Positions 35,781-43,733 of a stretch of 64,000 nt of DNA are shown here, in pieces. The translations under genes were made by a program, and so were the position numbers. A model generated the notes under the pieces. It saw nothing but the letters and a program-made list of their open reading frames with translations, did not search any database and had not been told where the DNA came from. The stretch comes from JALHMI01 sp964598535 (GTDB lineage: Bacteria > Planctomycetota > Planctomycetia > Pirellulales > PALSA-1355), in contig CAZRCI010000027.1 in assembly GCA_964598535.1 (NCBI GenBank), forward strand, positions 3,783 to 67,782, in the 5' to 3' direction. Positions within the stretch are counted from its first letter, which is position 1. Every line of letters starts with the position of its first letter.

Positions 35781-36955
35781 TATCGCAACACGCGGCGTAA
35801 AAGCCAGATGCCCCACACGGCCAAAATGCCGTTCGCCAGCCAAACGCTATAGGGATGGATCTCGCCGGCCTTCGCCCGGTCGAGCCCAAAGGCGAGCAGC
35901 GGATAGTAGACGATCAGAATCGGAAAAAAGCACAGGGCAAAGCTGGTCAACACATCGGCATTCCGCATGCGGATGGCCATTGCCGTGCCGACCAGCGCGA
36001 AGCACAAACAGCTAAAGCCGTTCGCCCACCGGCGCGGCGGCTCGGTATACATCCGGTAAAGCTGATTCTTCTGAAACTGGAGGTTCTTCGCGCCGTCGTT
36101 CCAGACACCAACACTAAGCTGGTCAAAGTCGCCCATTAAAACTTGCTTGCCGGCCAGGGCTACCATCCGTTCGCTGAGTTGCTCGATCAGTTCGTTCTGC
36201 CGCTCGATGGCCCCCGGGATTTCATGCAGCGCCAAGTGCGACGGCGAGGGATCCTTACCGTGGTCGGCTTTGATGACCACCTCGCGTTCGATCACCTCGT
36301 CGGGATACTCGCCGGAAAAGCCTGGCCCGTCGATGATCGTGTCATAGAGCAGCAATGATAGCTTGCCCGTGCCGGGTAACGAGCGGAGCTGCGCGCTCTT
36401 GGCCGAGATATCGACCATTTGCCCATCGTCCCCCGCCGCCAGGCGGAACCGCGGTTCGATGAGGTCGCGCCCAACGACATCCTTGACGGTAACTTCGAGC
36501 ACATCACTTTTGAACGACTTCTGTGTGCGAAGCACGCTGTAGGCGATCTCTTCGGCCGAATCGATGGCCACCTGCTTGACGCCGTAGAAGCCCCAGCTCA
36601 TGGCCAGATCGTTAAGCCACACCGTGGCAAAACTCAACATCACGGCCATCGCCAGCGCCGGCCAGACAACAACCATCGGGCTGACGCCCAACGACTTGAG
36701 CGCGACGATCTCGTTCATAGCCGACATGCGGCCATAAACCATCGACACGGCGAATAAGATCGTACCCGGAATGGCGAACATTAGCGCCTGCGGCAACAGG
36801 TACGGCAAGGCGATAACGATCTGCTTGGCGCCCAACCCCTGCGCCAGCGCGGCCTGCACGGCGCCCACCAGCAGCATGAACGACGTCAGCGCAATCAGCG
36901 TGACCAGGAAGATCTGGCCGACTTCGCGGAGGACATACCGGGTGAGCAATCGCAT
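35777..36955 (-). CDS. LptF/LptG-family permease (YjgP/YjgQ)
   Basis: 392 residues: three N-terminal membrane helices (LTRYVLREVGQIFLVTLIAL, ...ALPYLLPQALMFAIPGTILFA), a periplasmic beta-jellyroll-like middle and three C-terminal helices (GFSCLCFALVGTAMAIRM, ...YYPLLAFGLDRA). This is the inner-membrane subunit that lifts lipopolysaccharide-type lipids onto the Lpt bridge. Only one paralogue is present here, and the ATPase LptB is not in the window. It lies 53 bases downstream of an ICMT-like gene in the same direction. The final codons lie at the edge of repeat R1. Confidence 0.9.
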   Translation of the reverse strand: MRLLTRYVLREVGQIFLVTLIALTSFMLLVGAVQAALAQGLGAKQIVIALPYLLPQALMFAIPGTILFAVSMVYGRMSAMNEIVALKSLGVSPMVVVWPALAMAVMLSFATVWLNDLAMSWGFYGVKQVAIDSAEEIAYSVLRTQKSFKSDVLEVTVKDVVGRDLIEPRFRLAAGDDGQMVDISAKSAQLRSLPGTGKLSLLLYDTIIDGPGFSGEYPDEVIEREVVIKADHGKDPSPSHLALHEIPGAIERQNELIEQLSERMVALAGKQVLMGDFDQLSVGVWNDGAKNLQFQKNQLYRMYTEPPRRWANGFSCLCFALVGTAMAIRMRNADVLTSFALCFFPILIVYYPLLAFGLDRAKAGEIHPYSVWLANGILAVWGIWLLRRVLRY

Positions 36956-37008
36956 CGATCCGTCATGTCCTCCGCTCGCCGAGCGGAGGCTCGGCCAGAC
37001 TCAGCACA

Positions 37009-37641
37009 CTACATTTCGAACCAGAGCTTGAATGCGGCCAGCGCCACCAGCGACGCCAACAACGCCTGGTACTCGCGATGCCGTGCCCACTGTCCCAGGC
37101 TCCATTCGGCCGCGGCCTTCGGCATGCGAATACGCGGGAAGAAGCGCGGCACGGCCTTGCTGTACACAGCCCACTGCTCAGGGAACCGTTCGGCCAGCAG
37201 CTTTTCTTCCTGGCGCACCTTAACGATGTAGATCACCAGGATCGGCCCCAGAATGATCAGAAAGTTCGTCGGGTCGGCAATCAGCGCGCAAAACCCGAAC
37301 ATCATCATGAACGAACCGACATACAGCGGATTTCGAATCACGCTGTAGGGGCCGATCATGGTCAACTCGGCGTTCTTCCGCAGAATTCCGGCCGACCAGC
37401 TCCGCAGGCCAAGGCCACCCAACACCAGCAGCACGCCAACGACGCTGAACGGATCACGAAAGTTCGTGATGTCATGCGGCTTCGGCCCGTAGGCGACGTC
37501 CTGCGCCAGAAGCAGGGCGAACACGATCGCCGAGAGCAGAATGCGCCGGCGAATGAGAAACTCGGCCACGATGTGCAGCAACCGAGCCAGCGTCGGATTG
37601 GTGGTTGAAATCGCGCCGGCAGCAGGAGAAGACGATGACAT
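37009..37641 (-). CDS. Isoprenylcysteine-methyltransferase-like membrane protein
   Basis: 210 residues from ATG 37641 (AAGGAT upstream). Four or five membrane helices and the family block LTMIGPYSVIRNPLYVGSFM, then VKVRQEEKLLAERFPEQW.VYS, typical of ICMT/PEMT (methyltransferase 10/ NnrU-like) proteins. They use SAM to methylate lipid or isoprenoid substrates within the membrane. Co-oriented with the LptF/G-like gene, so a lipid-modification role in the envelope is plausible. The long frame upstream to 37767 is basic and unconvincing. Confidence 0.82.
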   Translation of the reverse strand: MSSSSPAAGAISTTNPTLARLLHIVAEFLIRRRILLSAIVFALLLAQDVAYGPKPHDITNFRDPFSVVGVLLVLGGLGLRSWSAGILRKNAELTMIGPYSVIRNPLYVGSFMMMFGFCALIADPTNFLIILGPILVIYIVKVRQEEKLLAERFPEQWAVYSKAVPRFFPRIRMPKAAAEWSLGQWARHREYQALLASLVALAAFKLWFEM

Positions 37642-37907
37642 CAGACAGCATCCTTGGACTCGGGGACGGGAGAAGCGCCGGTGCGCGCCAGCGTGCCGCT
37701 CCGAGCACCCCCGCTCAACCCGAGTGAGGGGAAGCTTATAGCGGCGACACGCACAACATGTCAACACGTCATCAGTTATCGACGTGAAGTCTTACTGAAC
37801 GCACGAAAAAATCACACCGCGTAAAGATTGCCGGAGGTGCTTGCTATGCTAGCGCCGCCAGCAGGCATTCGGTCGCGCTCCCCGTTCGATGGCGGCAGAG
37901 GCCGCTT

Positions 37908-39536
37908 TTAGAACTCCACCTGAAACCGGGTGGCGAAGATATCGAACGGCGAGAAACCGCCTGTGTTGTACACGGGCATCGAGTGAATCCAATTGAATTG
38001 CACACGCGTGTATTGATTCCACCACCAGTTGAGCGCCAGGGTGGTTTCGTTGATCTGCCCTGGATTGGGCACCGGCGGCGGCCCCGCGATTCCTGGCAAG
38101 ATGTTGCCCGGCTCGATGTTGGTCGCCGCCACGTTTAGATACGACCAACGGAACGCAAGCTCCCAGGCTCCCCAACCGCAGACCGAACCCTTGCGCCCGG
38201 TGCCAAAAAAATCCGTATAGGGCTTCATGACGTAATCGAGCACACCCGTCTGCTTGTTGTACCCGACGCTTTCGCCCGTGAGAAAATAGCCGCCTTGCAG
38301 ATATGCGCCATAGAAAAAGACCGGTGAGCCGTTCATCTGGTTGAGCGAGGTGCCTAGGAACTCCGACTGGAAATGCGCCGCGCCGTAACTGCCGGCAAGT
38401 TCGACGTGGGCAAAATGAAAGCTGTCCGCCAGGATACGCCCCGAATCAACGACCCACGGAGTGCCGGCCGCGGTCAGGCCGCCGCCGAGGGAATCGCCAA
38501 TGAAGAATTCCGGAATCGAACGAGCCTCGTAGGTCTTGGCAAACGGGCCGGAAGTGCCCTCCCCACCGATCATGCTGAAGCTGTAACCGCCGCCAAGATG
38601 CAGCAGGTAACGTCCTTCGGACGGCTCGTCATAGTACAACAAGTGCGACGCCCGGGTCGCGAACGAGATGCCGCCGCTGTCACCGATCTCGGTTCCATAA
38701 CGAGTGTCGCCAATCGTTCCGTAAGCCGTATCGGCGCCGTTAAAGAAGGTGAAGCCCGTGGAATAGACGCTATATGCCAGCGTCGACATCTCGTCCTCCG
38801 ACACGCGGTAGGCCATGATGCCCGTGCGGCGGAAGGGATCCATCGCCTGGAACGACAAGTTACGTTCCAGAAACTCCAAGTGACGAATGCTGGTGAGGCC
38901 GTCCATGGACATCGGCTGACGAAAATGCCCGACCCGAATCGTGCCAAAAAACGGAATGTTGGACTGTTCTGCCCACACGTCCATGAAGCTTGGCCGACCG
39001 AGTACCGCGAAGTCGACTTCAACGCTGTAGCGTGTGAACTCAGCGACGGCGCCCAACCCTTGGAGACGCACCCGGCGGAAGCCGATGCCGTCTTTGATAT
39101 CGCCCAGAACTGCACGACTTTCCGGTCCCTGGCTAAAGAGCCCGTCGTCGACCTGAAAGAAGCCGCTCAAGCGAATCAGCGGTAAATCCGGTCCAGCGGG
39201 CTTTCGGTTCAAGAACTCCATCAACTTTTCGGCTGCGCTCTTGTTCTGCTCGGCCATCTTGAGCAGTTGCTCTTCGGTCGCGGCCAACCGCTCGCGAAGC
39301 TCGTCAAGCTCGTCGCTGCCGGCCGGCGGCGGAATCGGCGCCGCCTCTTGATGGGTCACCCGCGAAATAAGCGGATCGGGAAGCACGCTTACATCGGGCA
39401 ACCGCTTCGCTATCGGCGCGGCAAACGGCGAAGGGCTGGCTACCAATTCAGGCTCTTGCGCCATTGCTACCGACGCCAGCAACACCAGCGTTCCCAGCCA
39501 ACCAGCCAGCCAAAATTTGAATGTGTCGCGTTTCAT
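37908..39536 (-). CDS. Phosphate-selective porin (OprO/P-like)
   Basis: 542 residues. Signal peptide MKRDTFKFWLAGWLGTLVLL, cleavage after AMA; a coiled coil at about 74-110 (DELRERLAATEEQLLKMAEQ) is typical of planctomycete and gamma-proteobacterial porins with periplasmic trimer stalks. The barrel starts SGFFQVDDGLFSQ and ends in the aromatic TRFQVEF, where the final Phe is the BAM recognition residue. GHFRQPMSMD and ERNLSFQAMDPFRR are OprO/P-family motifs. An inverted repeat lies about 100 bases upstream. Confidence 0.9.
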   Translation of the reverse strand: MKRDTFKFWLAGWLGTLVLLASVAMAQEPELVASPSPFAAPIAKRLPDVSVLPDPLISRVTHQEAAPIPPPAGSDELDELRERLAATEEQLLKMAEQNKSAAEKLMEFLNRKPAGPDLPLIRLSGFFQVDDGLFSQGPESRAVLGDIKDGIGFRRVRLQGLGAVAEFTRYSVEVDFAVLGRPSFMDVWAEQSNIPFFGTIRVGHFRQPMSMDGLTSIRHLEFLERNLSFQAMDPFRRTGIMAYRVSEDEMSTLAYSVYSTGFTFFNGADTAYGTIGDTRYGTEIGDSGGISFATRASHLLYYDEPSEGRYLLHLGGGYSFSMIGGEGTSGPFAKTYEARSIPEFFIGDSLGGGLTAAGTPWVVDSGRILADSFHFAHVELAGSYGAAHFQSEFLGTSLNQMNGSPVFFYGAYLQGGYFLTGESVGYNKQTGVLDYVMKPYTDFFGTGRKGSVCGWGAWELAFRWSYLNVAATNIEPGNILPGIAGPPPVPNPGQINETTLALNWWWNQYTRVQFNWIHSMPVYNTGGFSPFDIFATRFQVEF

Positions 39537-39633
39537 GGGGACGGCTTCCCTGCCTACATGTCCTTCACGGGTGGATGTGCCTGCCTTTTCGGGCCGCTCT
39601 TCCCAACATGTTGCTTCAAACCATCGATTCCGG

Positions 39634-39653
39634 CTAATTTTTGCGGATTAGCA
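39634..39653. promoter_or_regulatory. Inverted repeat upstream of the porin gene
   Basis: GCTAAT (39634-39639) and ATTAGC (39648-39653) are separated by 8 bases, 98-117 bases before the porin ATG. It may be an operator for phosphate or other control; there is no direct evidence. The rest of 39537-39903 shows no gene. Confidence 0.3.
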
Positions 39654-39903
39654 GAATGTTGCCGAATCTAGATTACTTTCCAGTAAGCGAATGTCTGCGG
39701 CTTGAATCTCGGGCGGAATGCCGGAACAGACTGCTTCGGCCGACTAGGCACCGTCTTACTGAATCTCTATCGGAGACGAATAACCGACAGTTTGCGCGCA
39801 ACCTTACGAACCGTAACAGTCACTCCATGCACCCACCAATCCGCAAACACACAACTCATCCCAGCCTACGCACCCATCAAAACTAGCCCCAATGGAATGT
39901 CGG

Positions 39904-40015
39904 CCCGATTCCGTCAGGTGACGCGCAACACCGCCAAACATGCAAGAGCCTGGCGCAAACAAGCGAGTGCTCCCACGAACAAGGCGCCCGAAAATAAAAC
40001 GTTGGCGGAGCACTA
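39904..40015. repeat. Dispersed intergenic repeat R1, copy c
   Basis: Starts CCCGATTCCGTCAGGTGACG, then CCGCCAAACATGCAAG and GAGTGCTC...GAGCACTA (third hairpin, arms near 39965 and 40008). It is followed 45 bases later by R2 copy 2. Confidence 0.75.
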
Positions 40016-40060
40016 TCAGGCGGCTGAAAAGATCAGCAGCCCTGATAGGATCGCAGGAAT

Positions 40061-40137
40061 GCGATCCCAAAATAGCGGGCGCAAGTCCTTATTGTGCGGG
40101 CAATGCGGAATTCAGCGCCGTACTTCGCGAGACTGAA
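40061..40137. repeat. Dispersed intergenic repeat R2, copy 2
   Basis: Reads GCGATCCCAAAATAGCGGGC, CAAGTCCTTATTGTGCGGGC, then GGAATTCAGCGCCG and TACTTCGCGAGACTG. It aligns block for block with the copies at 10545 and 40783. Confidence 0.65.
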
Positions 40138-40192
40138 AAAAAGTCACCGTGGATCTTTTTCACCAGGCTGCTAGAGACATGCGGTGAGCAGA

Positions 40193-40579
40193 CTACCGCG
40201 CCGGCGAGCACTTGCGAGTTGACCGTGAAGGTCGCAAACGCGAATCGTCAACGGATGGTGTCGTTCGCGTTGTTGCCCGAGAGCCCGGCGTAATTTCGAC
40301 AGCCGCTGTCAGATGCTGAATGGTCTCCCGAATCAGCACATGATGGGGGTGCTCTTCAACCTCACCGGACATTCTGCCCGGAACGCGATCGACGCCATAG
40401 GCGGTGAACACCACTACCGTATGGTTCGTGACTCGCGGCACTTGATCAGCGCCATAGAACTGCCCAGCACCATGATGGAAATTCGATTCTGGCACGGCGT
40501 CAAAACCGTAGCCGGCGACAACATTACTTGGCGCTCCGGTACCCAGCAAGAGCGCGACGACAAATCTGGCGGCTTGCAT
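40193..40579 (-). CDS. Possible exported protein, 128 aa
   Basis: ATG 40579 has GGAG with 8-nt spacing and begins with a signal-like peptide MQAARFVVALLLGTG. The following YGFDAVPESNFHHGAGQF is plausible protein, but the last third is basic and low in information. There is no sorting tail or catalytic motif. It may be a decayed remnant of an exported protein; the flanking repeats R2 and R1 fit a decaying region. Confidence 0.35.
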   Translation of the reverse strand: MQAARFVVALLLGTGAPSNVVAGYGFDAVPESNFHHGAGQFYGADQVPRVTNHTVVVFTAYGVDRVPGRMSGEVEEHPHHVLIRETIQHLTAAVEITPGSRATTRTTPSVDDSRLRPSRSTRKCSPAR

Positions 40580-40782
40580 GGCGAATGCTCCAGAAAAAGG
40601 TTCGTGAGCGAAGGCGCACGCCTTCCCCCTTTCTCTAGCATAGGCCCAAACCTTACAGATCCGTAATGTTTTCACCCTTGCGAAACGAGAAAACGCCTGC
40701 GAAACAAGAAACACACCCCGCCCGAAACCTGGGCGCTGCCCAGTCAATCCTTAGAGCATGTCTTCAAATTAGCTTTCGGGGC

Positions 40783-40862
40783 CCCAAAACGTGAATTCGG
40801 CAAGCCGTTATTTTGCGACCGGTGCGGAGTTCAACTCCGTACTTCGCGAGGCTGGAAAGGGC
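40783..40862. repeat. Dispersed intergenic repeat R2, copy 3
   Basis: Reads CCCCAAAACGTGAATTCGGC, AAGCCGTTATTTTGCGACC, GGTGCGGAGTTCAACTCCG, TACTTCGCGAGGCTGGAAA. GGAGTTCAACTCC forms a small perfect hairpin. It lies between the possible exported protein and the RRM gene, just beyond the 3' end of the latter. Confidence 0.65.
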
Positions 40863-40925
40863 CACGATAGCCTTCTTCAGCAACCTGCTAGAATCGCCGC
40901 ATTCGAGACCGGCGTGCGGGCCGAC

Positions 40926-41216
40926 TTACCGGTCGACGCCTCGGTTGTACCCGCCGCCCGGCCGAGGAGCTCGCTCGCGCGCCTCGTTGACCGTGATTGC
41001 CCGCCCGCCGACATCGGCGCCGTTGAGAGCATCGATCGCTTGCTGACCTTCGTCATCGGATTCCATCTCGACAAAGCCAAATCCACGCGAGCGGCCTGTT
41101 TCGCGATCGGTAACCACCTCGGCAGAACGCACCTTGCCGTGCTCGCTAAATAGTGCTTCGAGCGATTGGTTGGTGGTCGACCAGGGCAGATTTCCGACGT
41201 AAATCTTTTTCGCCAT
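40926..41216 (-). CDS. RRM-domain RNA-binding protein
   Basis: 96 residues from ATG 41216 (AGAGGA 9-14 nt upstream). A single RNA recognition motif: RNP2 KIYVGNLPW (4-12) and RNP1 RGFGFVEM (44-51), with a short Gly/Arg tail (RPGGGYNRG). This is the glycine-rich cold-shock-type RRM protein found in cyanobacteria and planctomycetes; it binds RNA in the cytoplasm. The upstream 250 bases to the glycosyltransferase carry no gene and may be a long leader. Confidence 0.93.
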   Translation of the reverse strand: MAKKIYVGNLPWSTTNQSLEALFSEHGKVRSAEVVTDRETGRSRGFGFVEMESDDEGQQAIDALNGADVGGRAITVNEARERAPRPGGGYNRGVDR

Positions 41217-41463
41217 CACAAGATTCCTCTGCGCACTCGGACACACGGGGCGCGGTGTAACCTGCTGTGGACACAGTTTGCCGACGGACACAGCTTGCCG
41301 ACGCGTCCCCGCCACGCCCCCGTTCGGTGACACGCGTCCAGCATCGCGATGGCAAAAATGCCGCCGCCGCGGGGTTTAATGTACCGTTGCGAAAGAGCGC
41401 AATGCAAGCTATTTACCCCCAAATTTTGGTGGTTCGCAACCTCTGGCGGGCGAGGCCCAGCCG

Positions 41464-42768
41464 TCAGCCGCCCGCCGCCCGCCCGGACGCGAGCACTTGC
41501 CGATACCAAACGCGCGTTGCCTCGGCCATTCCCTCGGCTGTATAGCGAGCGGCGATGGCCCGTTTGCCCCGCATTCCGAGTTCGACCGCCTCGCGCGGCT
41601 CCAGCAAAAGGCGTTTGAGCGTGACGGCCAGCGCCGCCGAATCGCCGGCCGAATAGAGAACACCGCCTTGCGTGCTTTCAACCACTTCGGGAAACGTACC
41701 GTGATCTGGGAGCACAACGGGAACCGCGTTGGCCATCGCTTCGAGCACGCTGAGACCTTTGCTCTCGCGATACTCTGTCGGCAGACACATGAGGTCGAAG
41801 CTCTGGAGTGCGGCGATTTTCTCCGCCCGGGTGAGCTCGCCCAGATATTCAAACGCCCCGGGACGATTCCAGGACTCGGTCCGCTTTTGTAATGACTCGA
41901 GATACGGGCGGTCGAGAGCTCCCAAATAACCGGCCGCGCGCACCCGGAACGGCGGCGTATCGGGGTCGGCCAGGAGCCTCTCGGCCGCGTCAATCAAATT
42001 GTGCAGGCCTTTGTCGGGACAGATGCGCGCAAGGTAACCGATCGTCTGCGGCGAGCGAGGTTCGCTGGACCGCGCGCCATGCCCCGCCAGGTTCAGGCCG
42101 TGCGGAATCACCTGCAAGCGATCCCGCGACACGCCGAGATACTCCGCCATGTAGTCGGCATAGTACCGGTTGAGCGCCACGAAGCCATCGAGCCGCGCGG
42201 CCCGCTCACGCAACACGACCCGCGCACGGCTGTAATACGGCTCGGGAATTTTTTCCAAAAAGATATCCTCGCCCGAGAGCGTGCTGACGACGGGAATGCC
42301 AAGCTTCTGAATCTCCGCGGCGGCGCCGATTAGCATCGCGTTCGAGAGATGCACGACGTCGGGCTGAGCTTCGTGTTCGAGCCATCGTACCAGCTTGCGA
42401 ACCTCCTTGCGCTGGCGGCCGTGCTCGCCTTCGAGCATCGAGACGGTGAGTGCGCCGAGCTTTTCAGCTTCGACCTTCGGCCCGCCGCGCGTGAGCCAAC
42501 GAATGACGCCGGGCTGATCCAACAGCGCATCGAGAAACCACGGCGTATGGCGGAAGATCGGCAAGTACTGCTGCAAGTACACGTTGATCCCGCCGAAGAA
42601 CAAGTGCGAATCGCTGACGCTGTCCTCGTCGGTCCGCAGCGGCGTATACGTGGGCACCAGCAACACGTCTTCGCCCAACTGGGTAAGCGCGGCCGCCAGC
42701 GTGTTGTCGTGCAGACAACTGCCGCAATACATGCCCGCCGCTCCGGCCGCCAGATAGACGATTTTCAT
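41464..42768 (-). CDS. GT4-family glycosyltransferase
   Basis: 434 residues. GT-B fold with an N-terminal MKIVYLAAGAAGMYCGSCLHD, the hinge VIPHGLNL, donor-site block IGYLARICPDKGLHNLIDAA and the EX7E-type motif in EYRESKGLSVLEAMANAVPVV. The N-terminal GSCLHDN motif marks a planctomycete/proteobacterial GT4 subgroup. It transfers a sugar from a nucleotide donor to an unknown acceptor. No glycan cluster adjoins it. Confidence 0.9.
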   Translation of the reverse strand: MKIVYLAAGAAGMYCGSCLHDNTLAAALTQLGEDVLLVPTYTPLRTDEDSVSDSHLFFGGINVYLQQYLPIFRHTPWFLDALLDQPGVIRWLTRGGPKVEAEKLGALTVSMLEGEHGRQRKEVRKLVRWLEHEAQPDVVHLSNAMLIGAAAEIQKLGIPVVSTLSGEDIFLEKIPEPYYSRARVVLRERAARLDGFVALNRYYADYMAEYLGVSRDRLQVIPHGLNLAGHGARSSEPRSPQTIGYLARICPDKGLHNLIDAAERLLADPDTPPFRVRAAGYLGALDRPYLESLQKRTESWNRPGAFEYLGELTRAEKIAALQSFDLMCLPTEYRESKGLSVLEAMANAVPVVLPDHGTFPEVVESTQGGVLYSAGDSAALAVTLKRLLLEPREAVELGMRGKRAIAARYTAEGMAEATRVWYRQVLASGRAAGG

Positions 42769-43028
42769 GCCCGCGCCAATGTTCCGTGAAGATCAAAACC
42801 TCGCCCGCGCCATCCACATGGACGACCGCGACAAGCACAAGTGTTCGCGCTTTCGGCGCGTTCGTCAACCGCAGACGCCCCGCTTGGGTCAAGTCCCAAA
42901 ATAGAGCCACTCGCGTTCTCACGCGAATTTTTCAGATGGCCATTTTAGCCAGGTGAAAGTGGGCCAGCAGTTCGTTTATGGTCGTCTGAGGGTACGCGGC
43001 ACGCATTCGATTCTAGGAGGACAAGCAC

Positions 43029-43706
43029 ATGACGACCGATTCATTCGATCCGCTGGACGATGACCAGCAAGAGAAACACGCGATTTCAAGCAATGAAACG
43101 GCATCGCTGGACGAGCCCGGCCAACTCACCGAATCCGGGACCGTCGAACCGGAGGGCGACGAAGAGCCACCGCAAGAAGACGCCCGCGAGGAAACACCGC
43201 GCGACGACGAGACCGATTCGCAAGAGCACGACTCGGCGGCGTTCCCTTCCGCCCACGACCGGCAGATACGGCTCGAGCGCATTTTACAACAACCACCAAC
43301 GGAGCACCGCGACCTTCGCGCGTCGATTCGCGAGTTGTTCTCCCCGCCGCCAGCCTTCGGCGAGAACGCGCCTCAGCGGCAGCCCTTGCCGGCCGAGACG
43401 AACGTCGCCGAGCCGCCGCCTCTCTCATCCCCGTTCGATGGCTCGGCACCGCCGGAAATGGCCCCGATCACGATTCGGCGCCTGCCGCCCCAATTCGATA
43501 AGCGCGACGGCAACTCCACCAAGGCCGGGGTCGAACGCTTGCAAATCGAGGTCGAGATCACGGTGGCCAACGCCGAACGCATCAGCCGCATCGCGCTCGA
43601 AGAGGCCAAGGCGGAATTCAAAAAATTGGCATCCCAGGCCGTGCAACGGCTGGATGAAAAGTTCTACGAGTACCGCGCACAACAGCGCGTGCTCTGGGGA
43701 CGATGA
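43029..43706 (+). CDS. Acidic low-complexity protein upstream of the nuclease
   Basis: 225 residues; ATG 43029 has AGGAGG with 8-nt spacing. Residues 1-75 are Asp/Glu/Gln-rich and disordered; 75-135 are Pro-rich with RASIRELFSPPP; and 165-225 form a probable coiled coil (VERLQIEVEITVANAERISR...AEFKKLASQAVQRLDEKFYEY). It has no signal peptide. The next gene starts 27 bases later, so it is probably the first gene of the toxin-like operon and may be an adaptor or chaperone for it. No family is recognised. Confidence 0.7.
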   Translation: MTTDSFDPLDDDQQEKHAISSNETASLDEPGQLTESGTVEPEGDEEPPQEDAREETPRDDETDSQEHDSAAFPSAHDRQIRLERILQQPPTEHRDLRASIRELFSPPPAFGENAPQRQPLPAETNVAEPPPLSSPFDGSAPPEMAPITIRRLPPQFDKRDGNSTKAGVERLQIEVEITVANAERISRIALEEAKAEFKKLASQAVQRLDEKFYEYRAQQRVLWGR

Positions 43707-43733
43707 CCACGCCCCAACAGGAGAAACTCCCCA

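Noticed and set aside
39804..40070. 88-codon minus-strand frame over R1 copy c
   Set aside because: Spans a dispersed repeat and has no ribosome site or family features.
39904..40137. CRISPR-like array near R1/R2
   Set aside because: Two different repeats, one copy each, no regular spacers, no cas genes in the window.
40313..40666. 117-codon plus-strand frame
   Set aside because: Opposite a frame with ribosome site and leader; no support of its own.
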